From assembly GCA_946800325.1 (NCBI GenBank), contig OX326961.1:51130793-51194792 (forward strand): DNA of 64,000 nt. Reading direction: 5' to 3'. This stretch comes from Luzula sylvatica (taxonomy: Eukaryota > Streptophyta > Magnoliopsida > Poales > Juncaceae). The notes under the pieces are model-generated. The model worked only from the letters and a program-made list of their open reading frames with translations, ran no database searches and was not told where the DNA came from. Every line of letters begins with the position of its first letter. The stretch's first letter is position 1. Positions 52,652 to 62,560 of the stretch are shown here, piece by piece. The position numbers and the translations under genes were made by a program.

Positions 52652-53780
52652 TCATAACATAAACGCATACATAACTCCACCAGTGACTCCTTCGATTTCT
52701 TCAGGCAACATGCTTGGAATTAACACCTATACATAAAAGAAGTGAACGAATAAATTTCTAAACAAAATGTAGGGTTATACACATGAATTAGAGTTGTGCA
52801 GCGGAATTGTTTACACATGTATAACCTAATTCTACCGGGATCACGTTCGAAAAACCATCAAAAAGGAAGAGTTATTCAGAATTTTACCTCGTACAAGTTA
52901 GTACGTGATGTCTTATTCTCCAGATCTCGTGAACCTTCTCCAAGGATTGCTATTGCACTCCCTCTACTCGTGTCCACCTCGATTTTGTCTGATCGGAACC
53001 GCCAACACCGTTCTAGTCGGTATCACGATTATTTCTCTCAAAAATTGCTCAGAAACTCTACTCAAAACTCTCCAGATTTCAATCTCAATTTTGTGTGAAA
53101 AAGAAGAAAATCGGCGGCCATAAATTAGGTCAGAATTCGAGAGAGAGGAGAGAGAAAAATGAAATTCTGAATATATATATAGGCAATTTTTAGGTTAAAT
53201 CCGAAATTAGGTTAAGAAACCCTAATTTCAGAATTAAAGCCCAAAACTAATAAAAATCAGAATAAGCCCAAAATTCAGATTAAAATCTAATTATCAGAAA
53301 TTAGATTAAAACCCTAAATTCTGAGCGGGCCCAGATTATGAACTGGCCCAATTCTGATTGCATATTTGCCTATTTATATAAATTCTTCCAAGTTAATTTT
53401 TAAGCCATATTTTCTTTCACAAAATAGTAGTGAAAAAGAACATAACAATTTACACGTATCGAAATAGCTGGGTTGACATAACTCCATCTATTTTGAGGGT
53501 CCATGAAACTCTTTCGGAGCAACGCAAGCAAAACATCCAATACCTTAGCCAAAAAAAATTAATTAAGAATTTATATCTCCAACTTATTTGAACTAATAAA
53601 CAATAAACTTGAATTGTTATTCCAAAATGTCTAAATAAGAATGAGATAGTAAGAATTACCTGTTATAAATGGGTTTGGAACTCGCTGGCCTTGATAGAGG
53701 TCGCCGCCTCGCTGGATCGGAGTCCGAGTATGGTGGTTCATCGTCAAGTCCAGGACAACGGATGTAATTCAATGTCATCC
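52652..53780 (-). pseudogene. Possible exons of an unidentified captured gene
   Basis: Minus-strand segments with good splice borders: 53780-53660 (CAG| ... CAG|GTAATT), starting MTLNYIRCPGLDDEPP; a second exon from 53543 (TAAG|); and 52726-52652 (ATAG|), 25 codons ending in a stop and reading VLIPSMLPEEIEGVTGG. Phases of the first two do not give a long joint frame with certainty. An LTR-like segment (52790-53450) lies between the second and third. No family is recognised. It is probably a gene fragment inside a larger transposon. Confidence 0.3.
52790..53450 (-). mobile_element. LTR-like segment (Copia type suspected)
   Basis: Read on the minus strand: a GC-poor upstream part with CCTAATTTC/AATTAGGGTT phrases, then TATATATATATTC as a TATA box, a CT-rich stretch, and an end TAAACAATTCCGCTGCACA like the 3' ends of plant Copia LTRs. 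The plus-strand edges TG...CA and a 5-bp duplication could not both be fixed. Confidence 0.35.
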
Positions 53781-53859
53781 CTGGAAAATGAATGTTAATC
53801 CATATTGAAATTGAGACTTCAATTGGATTTCTAATCTTTCTAATCGTCAAGTCCAGTAA

Positions 53860-54025
53860 AGGGACTGAGACGCAATGGTACTTTTTCATTAATCTTTCTT
53901 CCTACAAAATTATGCAATGATTGGTTTTAGTTTTAATTGCTCTATTTATGAAATGAAATAAAATAATTAGGATTCAAATAGTACTTGTAAAGGGACTGAG
54001 ACGCAATGGTACTTTTTCATTGTTC
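53860..54025. repeat. Local direct duplication
   Basis: GTAAAGGGACTGAGACGCAATGGTACTTTTTCATT occurs at about 53865 and again at about 53988, in the same orientation. Confidence 0.85.
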
Positions 54026-54359
54026 CTTTGATAGCGCGAAGAAATGAAAATAAATTTTCCACAATTGATCAAACTCTGGTAATGAAATTCGCTAAAATAA
54101 AAAGGGAAATCATTAATTTGTTATACAATACGCGAATACGAAATATTATACTATAAATGAATGATATAAAATAGTATATTTTACATGTGTATTGAGCTGA
54201 TTGGCAAAGAAATCTTGTAATTTCATCCCAAAAGCTTGATTTCCTTTTTGGTTCATATCTGTCCTAGGAATGAAAATTACTTTATAACAAATGGTATTTG
54301 GCTGGTAATTAATCAAACTCAACAATTATAAAAAAATAGCATTAAAAATAAATTTGATG

Positions 54360-54590
54360 AAGAAATATGGTGGGTTCGAGCTACTTCTCCAGCCACCTGG
54401 TACCCATAATGAAAGAAATAAATACAAATTGCAGTCGACATTTCAACGAAAGGTACCATTTGACGAAAAAATCTGGTGGCTCCGAGCTTCTTCTCCAACA
54501 ACCCGGTGGCTTCGAGTTGCTTCTCCAGCCATGCAATCTGCCGGCTTCGACCTGCTTCTCCAACGATCTCCATCTCTCTCTCGCTCGTCC
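54360..54590 (+). repeat. Imperfect minisatellite, unit about 30 bp
   Basis: The phrase GGTGGCTTCGAGCTTCTTCTCCAGC recurs four times with changes (about 54369, 54475, 54510, 54540). Frames over it give short GGFELLLQPPG-like repeats but shift between units. Confidence 0.7.
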
Positions 54591-54829
54591 ATGGTGGTTC
54601 TCTGCCCATCTCTCCCTCAAACTGTCTGTCCTTCTCTCTCTCTTCCTCTTTCTCGATTAGGTGGAGCGGGGTGTGCAGAGTGGTCTCTCGGGAGCGGGGT
54701 GTGGAGAATCGACTCTACAATTAACATGTTGCTAACAAATTAACTCTACAATTAACACGCGACCAACTAATAGAGTACGTACAGTTAACACTCTAAAATT
54801 AACTCTACAATTCACATTTTACCTTGATA

Positions 54830-55000
54830 GGTGTTACTCCTCTTCTTGAAGCCACCGAAGATTTCGAAGACTAATTTAGACTCAGGCACAACGTCGAACA
54901 CTTTACGTGCATATCCTTGAGCAGCGAGCATTTTGAATACACGTCAAGGACAAAAATAGGAACAAACACATCATTTGATAAAGGAGTTCTCATGGCAAGA
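54830..55000 (-). pseudogene. Pentatricopeptide-repeat (PPR) gene fragment, frameshifted
   Basis: The minus strand reads SNDVFVPIFVLDVYSKC, then in another frame GYARKVFDVVPES. Both match the canonical plant PPR phrase (NVF...LVDMYSKC...ARKVFDEMPE) in the right order. The frame break and isolation show a dead fragment, perhaps captured by a transposon. PPR proteins normally act in organelle RNA processing; this one does not function. Confidence 0.5.
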
Positions 55001-55960
55001 AACTGAAAGAGAAAGAAAAAAATGAGAAAGAAAAAAAAAACTTGATTTTGCGTCAAATCAGCACAATAACAGTCAAAATTAGCGAAATACCGGCCAGCGC
55101 TCCCTTCTCCTTCCAGCCGCCTTTCTTCCCTGTGCCAGTCGTCCCATCACACCAGTCGGATCTCCGGTTTGAAGCTCTTTTCCCTCTGAAATGCACAAAT
55201 CGCAAAAAAAATCACATTGCTTGTAATATTTATCAATCTTCCAATCCAAACAAATTTTTTTCCCCCAAATTTACCTTTGTACTAAAAAAGTGCAAAATCG
55301 ACAACAAATAAGAGAGAAAAAAAGAAAATTGGGGGCTAACCTACTCTTTGCTGCCAGGTAGGCGTCGTTCACCGCTAGAAATCCGTGTTCATCGTGAGGA
55401 TTTCGTGGTTGGAAACTTGAGGTCGATGGGAGAAGAGAGGCACGAGACTTTGGCTGCCTTACAAACATCAGAGCGAATTCTTTGGCGAGTTTCAAGGAAG
55501 AAGAAAACGTACAAACCTAGATTAGTTCTTTTTTCACGAAATCGGCGTCAAATCATATAGATTCATCCATTGCTGGAATGAGAAGGGGAGATCGAGCGAG
55601 GCGTGGGTTGGGTGAGGAAGAGAGGTTCGGAAGAGTGAGGGAGAGGGAGGGGGACTGAGTGAGAGAGAGGAGGGGAGAGAGAGGGGGACTGAGTGAGAGA
55701 GAGCGTGCGAGGCGTGGGTTCTGATTTGATGTAGCTACTAGCTAGTAAATGTGAATTGAGTGTATGACTCCAAGGATTAACAGCGCCATCATTTGTCTGT
55801 GTATCGTGCAGGGATATCGTACATCGGAGGTAACGTTGAAGTGACATTGTTGACCCTTAAGGTTTACCGGTCGATTAAGGATTAACTACCGATTTATTAA
55901 AATATAGGAGAGTGTAAGGTAGACATGTGTCCATGAATTAACACGATGCCAGAGCATCAA
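55001..55960. other. Gene-like but unassigned sequence
   Basis: More GC-rich than its surroundings, with GA-rich blocks (55570-55705) and a 74-aa frame on the minus strand (55495-55271) lacking an ATG or known motif. It could be further captured fragments inside the CACTA-type element. No function is proposed. Confidence 0.3.
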
Positions 55961-55965
55961 GAGCT

Positions 55966-55989
55966 GGGGGGGGGGGGGGGGGGGGGGGG
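55966..55989 (+). repeat. Poly-G run
   Basis: About 23 Gs in a row, followed by a near repeat AAGCTGGGGG. Confidence 0.9.
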
Positions 55990-56029
55990 AAGCTGGGGGA
56001 GGTTGAACATTTTCCTTTTTTCAACTATA

Positions 56030-56595
56030 GGCAAAATAAAGATATTAGGGACAGCCAAGGAAATTTTTTAGGACGGATTTTTTGACAGTAGGCAAAGAGA
56101 GATATTAGTATTTAGGAACGGTCAGGTTGACTTTTTGGGACAACATTTGATCGTAGGTAAACGAGAATGGTATTAGGGATGGCCAAATGATATTTGTGGG
56201 ATGATTTTGTGCAAACCGTAGGCAAAGAGAAGGATTTTTTAGGAACGGCCCATAGACATCGAGGTTTGGCCATCCTTGCTACCTGGATTTGTTAGGGTTT
56301 GATATGGTTCACCTCATACTCAAAAAAACACACTTGATGAGGTGGCAAGAGAGGGTTAAGTGGTTGATTAGTATTATTAATTGATTTGATTACGGTTTAA
56401 TTGACCGTTTAATTGAATTGAAATGTTAATTAACATGTATTGATATTATCATGTTATAAATTATTGACGTGTTAATTAATATTTAATTGAATCAATTATA
56501 AATGTTAATCCATCCATCTAATCTTTTTGGCACATAATCAAGAATTTTGGGATAAATTTGGGAGTCACGACATATTTTCCCAATTTGTTGTAGTG
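56030..56595. mobile_element. Right end of a CACTA-type transposon, with a MITE nested beside its tip
   Basis: The plus strand ends GTTGTAGTG at 56595, the complement of a CACTACAAC terminus. If the MITE at 56295-56581 is removed, the terminus reads CACTACAACAAATCCAGG inward, typical of plant CACTA ends. At least three subterminal repeats (TATTAGGGACGGCC...TTTTTGGGACGATTTTTGA, CGTAGGCAAAGAG) lie at 56040-56250. The opposite end was not found. No transposase is seen. Block X copy 2 resumes two to three bases after the tip. Confidence 0.65.
56295..56581. mobile_element. Mutator-like foldback MITE, copy I
   Basis: 287 bp, starting GGGTTTGATATGGTTCACC and ending CATATTTTCCC. Flanking 9-mers GATTTGTTA (56286-56294) and AATTTGTTG (56582-56590) match at 7 of 9. 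The TTAATTAA-like core is present. It is nested a few bases inside the CACTA terminus. Confidence 0.7.
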
Positions 56596-56723
56596 ACACG
56601 ACAGCATATTAAAAAGACATTATACAATAAAATACATATACATGTACATAACTGAGATTTCATTATAAATTACAATATATAATTTTATATTTAATCAATA
56701 ATAAGTTTGGTAAAAGAAATCAG

Positions 56724-57885
56724 TGAAGGAAATATAGTTTCGGATCAACCGTAAAAGTGTACACAAGGATAAACGAACGTACGCGTTCGTGGGCATAAAT
56801 AATGTGTATATTAGATGCACATATGTATATTGGATATACATGGTTAAATTGATAAGAAACGGTTTTTATTAAGAAAACCAGAAAATTCAGTTTAAGCCGT
56901 TTTAGTAAAACATTCATAACTTTCAGTATAAAACTCAGATTTGAATGGTTCAAATTGGGTTAGATAGATAATGAGATTATCTAGAACTTTCATGTAGAAA
57001 TATGTTTGATTTGAACGACGTATCAGTGTCGTTTTGATGGAATACCGAAAGGGTGCGGCCGTTTGACATACAGTTAGTAAAACGTACGTAACTTTCGCAT
57101 CCGAACTCTAATTGGGCCAGGTCAAATTGGGTTGGAAAGATAATGAGATTATCGACAATGTTCGTGAATCTTCAAAGTCGGTTGGGACGATTTAATATTT
57201 TCGTTTCAACAGAATACTGAAAGGGTGTCTGCAGTTTTCTGTCTGAAAAGGTGTATATGAGATATACATACATTTTGGCCCATCCTTATCCTATGTGATA
57301 TAAATATGATGTTTCTCTCTCTCTCTCTTAAGACCAGATCATTCAGACCAATCTCTGGTATTATTCAGAATAATCCAGAAATTAGAGAGAATCTTTCTCA
57401 AGAGTGAAAGAGTGCGAAGAGAGAAAAACCGAGAAAAACAGTTTTTCCGGAGAAGAAAATCAATCGATCAAGCAAGTTCGTCGGTGCATCGTCTAGGCAG
57501 GTGCATCCGTGACCGACGAACTCCGACTCACGGTGGATACAAGTAGAGGAGCGACACTTGTGGCTCTTCGATTGTGATCAACTCGAGGGAGAGAGAGAAC
57601 GGTCAAAGACGGTGGAAGCGCTTGGACGTGCGACACACGAAGACAACCGGAGGCGCGTCAAGACGGTGGGAGACGTGTGGTATGGGATGCACGTGCTAGT
57701 CACCAACGTGACCGGAGAAAGAAGGAAGAACGATCAACCCGTCGTGCGTGATCAATTTCACGCTGGTAATCGTCTATCCTACTTTGTATCGTACTCTTGA
57801 AGTCATGACGTGATCTTGAATTTTGGGAACTGGACCGGGCCTTCATATCCGCTGCGCGGGTCCGGGGACGAGTGAATTCCCAACA
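56724..57885 (+). mobile_element. Solo LTR (Copia type likely)
   Basis: 1162 bp, starting TGAAGGAAATATAG and ending TTCCCAACA. Perfect 5-bp direct repeats ATCAG flank it (56719-56723 and 57886-57890). A TATA-like GATATAAATATGATG at about 57297, followed by a CT run, marks the probable promoter and transcript start. No second LTR or internal domain is present, so it arose by LTR recombination. Block X copy 1 lacks it at the matching place (near 41495). The GC-rich 80-aa frame inside (57558-57800) is not a protein gene. Confidence 0.85.
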
Positions 57886-57953
57886 ATCAGGAGCTCACTC
57901 AAGTTGTTTCTATATTAGACAGCCCTATCATGTTAGGATATACATAAATCCTT

Positions 57954-58247
57954 GGGGAATTCTTCAAAAATCCCCTAATATTTTTGAGATTCCTCAAATC
58001 CTCCCTAACTTTTTGATTATTTGAAAAATTCCCTATAAATTAAATTTAATTTTTAAAAACCCCCATACAAAAGTTAACTTTAACATTACATCTAACCTTC
58101 AATTTTTTGACAAAAATACCCTTCTTGATTTTCTTTTATAATTTTTTTTTATTCAATATATAATAAATACATAAATAAATTAAATATTTCATGATAAATA
58201 TTTCACGTTATTATAATTAAAAATAGTTTATGATAATATTTTATAAC

Positions 58248-58303
<56 letters not shown>

Positions 58304-58680
58304 ATTATTTTATTAAACAAATATTATTGCACATTACATTTTTAATTTTTACATCAAATAATTTTATATAAAAATCCTATAATAAATTATAGAATAGTAT
58401 AATAAATATCATCATATAATATTATGAGATATTATATTGTAAAATATTATTTATATATTAGTTTATAGAATAAATTCAATTATAAAATAAATTGTGAGGG
58501 TATTTTGGTACAAAAAAAATATAATTTGGATGAAAAATGAAAAAATAACACTATTAGGGAGAATTAAACTCAATTTATAGAAATTTACTCGATTTATAGA
58601 AATTTTTTCGAATAATCTAAAAGTCAGGGGATTTTTGAGAAATCCCAAAAAAAGAAAAGGATTTTTTTGAAGAATTTCCC
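57954..58680. mobile_element. Foldback element with about 110-bp terminal inverted repeats
   Basis: 727 bp. The left end GGGGAATTCTTCAAAAATCC and right end complement GGGAAATTCTTCAAAAAAATCC continue as paired arms (AGATTATTTGAAAAA.TTC, TATAAATT.A). The interior is AT-rich with (AT)n at 58252-58299. It is absent from block X copy 1. No clean target duplication was found. Related debris lies at 26653-26900 and 35560-35760. Confidence 0.75.
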
Positions 58681-59099
58681 TATAAGTTGTTAAAAAAATA
58701 AATTAACGAATGGATCTCAAAACTCCAACAATATGTAACCTAGAAGAGGGAATCTGCATTGTTGGAGAATTGTGCGCCAAAAGCTCACCCCCACATTCGG
58801 AGATGAAGCTGGGTAGTGCGTGTCATTGTAGAAGCCCCGAGTTGTTCGTGTCAGGTACAGCTCGGATTGAATGCAGGATTTATTAATAATTGATTGATAC
58901 TTGTGGTCGCCACTCGCCAGGTACAGAACGAACCACAACTTAATCGTGTCTCGACTCTCGACTCGGTCTTACTCTTACCTGCCCACATTCATTTGGTCCC
59001 AACTCTTTTATACCTATCAAGCCTCTTGAAAGTGACTGAAAACTTGCAATAATATATATTTAACAGTAATGTCATATATTTTAATTATGAGGATGGCTA

Positions 59100-59596
59100 A
59101 TTATGAGGATACCTAATCGAACTGATCGAATTTGGTTTATTTTATTCGATTTTTCGGTTTAATTAGTTCCGTTCAGTTAAAAAAATAATATTGTTCGGTT
59201 TATTCGGTTCGGTTCGGTTTTGGAGTTTCGAAAACCGATTAAACCGAACTGACCGAATAACTTCACATTTTTTATATTTTTTATACATTTTATACATTTT
59301 AATGTTAAAATATAAAAAAATTATATAAAGATCTAATAAATAAATATAATTATATTTTATAATATTTTTTTATATTTTTTTATTAATAAATATATATATT
59401 TTCTTATAAATTTATTTTTAGTTTAAAATTATAATTTTTATTATTCGGTTCAACCGAATAAACCGAGTAACAATTAGGTTTATTCGGTTCGGTTTTTAAT
59501 CGATTCAAATGTTAAACGGTTCGGTCAGGTTTAAATCGGTTTGGTCTTATTCGGTTCGGTTTGAACCGAACCGACAGAATGAACATCCCTAGCTAA
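59100..59596. mobile_element. hAT-type MITE, damaged copy in block X copy 2
   Basis: Same body as 42260-42758, with TTCGGTTCGG motifs, AT-rich middle and right end TGAACATCCCTA. The left end no longer reads TAGGG.TGTTCA. Confidence 0.75.
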
Positions 59597-60178
59597 GATA
59601 CTCAATTAAGTATCATGAGATTTGTGCCCAATAACGACGAAGAACGAAAATATTGAGTCATGGTTACAAATCACAAGGGGTATATCGGCCACTGAGATCG
59701 TTATTGGACATCAATTTATTAACAAGTATGGAAGGCGAAGAACGAAAAAATATTTACAGTATGAAATCCCTCACTGGCCGTAACGACGAAGAAGGCATAC
59801 ACCGAAATGAGAGCTTGGGAAAGTCTGTTAGGAAAATCGGAATGAGTATAGGACATCATTATTTTTCATATCATCCTTGTAAATACTTTTCTTTTTTTTT
59901 GTTATTTATGAAAGTATGACTATTTTTGGTATTCCTTCAAAAAAAAAAAAACTTTTTTGGAGGAATTTGCAAAAGTACGTTGGTTTGTTAAAATTTGTTC
60001 ATTTTTTTAAGTATTAGCGTGAAAAAAAAAACCCTTCTCCTAATTGGAGGATAATAAAAAATGATATCGGAATTCTGATAGTGGTTTCAAAAAGTACGTT
60101 CGCTCCGTTATGGGGCAAATTTCTTTCTTAATTTCGTTCACACCAGTATTTTGTTTTTAAAAACACGCCTCATAATTT

Positions 60179-60666
60179 ATGTTGCGCGGATACTTCAAAA
60201 ATCAAGCTGTATCGTATCAGATGTCGTATCGTATCAGATGCCGTATCGAATATCGATACTCGTCGGATACATATCGGATACTCCACGTGACGTATCCAAA
60301 TATTTTATTTCAAAACAATAACGGATACCTCCGGATACTTGTTGGATACTTCTAACGTATACAAAAATATATTTGAAAATAAAAATAAAAATTTGAAATC
60401 GAAATAAATTAATAATACATGTAAATAAATAACTAAATAAAATAAACATTTACTTAGTAATAATTTATTTTTGTAAAAACAAACTTTTAGGATATTTTAG
60501 GTCAAATATCTATATAAAAATATTAAATATATAAATTATAATTAATAAAATAATAAAATATTATATATAATGGCCGTATCGTATCGTATGTATTTTTGAA
60601 AACAGTCGTATCGTCGTATTCGTATCATATCGGATACGATACCCCTATCAGTATCTGTGCAACATT
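60179..60666. mobile_element. Foldback element TATGTTGC..., block X copy 2
   Basis: It is the duplicate of 44139-44572. The left end TATGTTGCGCGGATA is intact, with an extra CGTATCGTATCAGATG repeat; the right end is TATCTGTGCAACATT. Confidence 0.65.
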
Positions 60667-60830
60667 ACCCATAATACATCGAAAATGTTACTCTTACAAA
60701 CTGAAATATTTCAGCAAATTTCATAAAAAAAAAATAAGGTAATAATGAACAAAAAAATCATAAATACTGCATTGTACACCAGCTAGTTATGACTTATGAA
60801 CCTACCACCACTAGTATCATATATGAAATA

Positions 60831-61143
60831 GGGAAATTATACCCTGCCCCCCAAACCCATCACAACACTCACGATGGGTATGGGATTTTTTTTTGGGTTG
60901 GGTTGGGTGTTAATTCCCAACTCCAATTTGCACCCCACTCTTTCTCCAAATTAATTAATGTAATTAATGCTTCGAATTAACAGTTAATTTGTGAGTCAAT
61001 TAACACATCATATTAGTACATAATAATTCATTAATTCAATTAACAGCTAATTCAAAGCATTGTTAATCGAGTGGGTAATTTTTGGGAGATGGATAGGGTA
61101 TCAAAGATGTGGTGATGGGTTTGGGGGTATAGTAAATGGCCTC
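60831..61143. mobile_element. Mutator-like foldback MITE, copy B
   Basis: 313 bp, nearly identical to 5360-5672. Perfect 9-bp direct repeats TATGAAATA flank it (60822-60830 and 61144-61152). The matching site in block X copy 1 (about 44726-44740) has no insertion and a single TATGAAATA. It therefore entered after the segmental duplication, so this subfamily moved more recently than the duplication. Confidence 0.95.
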
Positions 61144-62129
61144 TATGAAATATATTCTTAAACCACTAGACAATGGACCATAGCATAGGGTACACAGTTA
61201 TTACTCAAACGTCAAACCCTTCTCGAAGATCATGATTCTAATCTTTAGTTCAATGTCCTTAAATGTGAAAATTGAATGGTATGCAAAAACTGGGACTTTG
61301 TTTCAAGGAAAATTCAACTCTACACTAAATATGTATGCAATTGAAGACATGATAATTTGGTAATTTGGAATATTAACACCCTCGAAGGTTGAAAACAGAC
61401 CGATTTCTAAATGTTGAGCTCTTTTACAAATTTTGATTAACTTTCTCTTTTTAATTACCTTCTCTTAATCGTTCTCAACATTTGAAAAGTTGATAGACTA
61501 ATAATATTAAATATTAAATAAAGTAAAAGATAAAGTACGTATGTACGGAGATTAAACATTAAATGAAGTAGAGACAAAGTATGTATATATATGTACGTAT
61601 ATAGAAAGAAAATGTATGTATGAGTACTTGGAGTGGGGATTAGGACTTCAAGTTATAAAAAAATGTATAATAAATCAATACATTAAGAGATTACTCGTGT
61701 TTCCTGACGGGTTTTATTTATTTGTTTTGTCATACACAAAATATTTAATTGTGATTTATTTTTTTGCAAATAAACTCAATATTTTGTGAAAATTAAAAAT
61801 CATATTGATTAAAGAACTTTAATAGTGACAAAATTATTATATTATTTTTGAATCTGACACATTACAAAATATTTATTTAAAACTCTTATACGATGTACAA
61901 AAAATGATAAATGTGACGGTAAAATAACAAAATAACATGTGTAAACATAAATAAAATGTAAAAAAACATATAATTTTTTAAATTTATATATCTAAAAATA
62001 CAAATGATAATATTTTAAAAGTTAAAAAAGACATTCATGTCCGGCATTGTAAAACTTATTAAAATGTGTAAAAGAGCTCAACATTTGAAAAGTTGGTCCT
62101 CTTTCGACTCGAGAGTGTCATATTCGAAA

Positions 62130-62384
62130 GAAAAATTATACTTTGCCACCATATTGCAACAAAAAATTACTAATTCTTAATTAATCCATTTAATTAACAT
62201 TTCAATTAACAAGAAATATTGAATTAATAAATTTTAAATATTAATTATCATTTATTAATTCGGATAGATATTAATTAATATGCCAATCAATCCATATATG
62301 TTAATGCATACGTTAATTAATTGGATTAATTAGAAATCAGTGGTTTTTTTGTTGTTGCAATATGGTGACACCATATGTGCCCTC
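62130..62384. mobile_element. Mutator-like foldback MITE, copy H' (block X copy 2)
   Basis: 255 bp with perfect 9-bp repeats TATTCGAAA (62121-62129 and 62385-62393). It starts GAAAAATTATACTTTGCC and ends CCATATGTGCCCTC. It is the duplicate of 45708-45959, so this insertion predates the duplication. Confidence 0.92.
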
Positions 62385-62560
62385 TATTCGAAATTACCAA
62401 ACTAGCATGACCATTTTCATATTGGTAGCTAGCCTAATTAAATTCCTTTCGACGTGCCCATTGGACTTAAGTCTACTTATATATTATGAAATGATCTAAT
62501 ATTATTCCCACCAAATCAAACCATATTTTTTTGCACTTGCTAAGCCTTGCATAATAAGAC

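Larger units (their letters stand above)
56597..62560. repeat. Segmental duplication block X, copy 2
   Basis: It is the partner of 41410-46130, interrupted by a solo LTR (56724-57885), a foldback element (57954-58680) and a MITE (60831-61143). Most aligned blocks differ by scattered substitutions and small indels. Confidence 0.88.

Noticed and set aside
55563..55847. 94-aa serine/proline-rich minus-strand frame
   Set aside because: It comes from a GA-rich low-complexity block without other support.
57558..57800. GC-rich 80-aa frame
   Set aside because: It lies wholly inside the solo LTR, in the region usually transcribed as leader.
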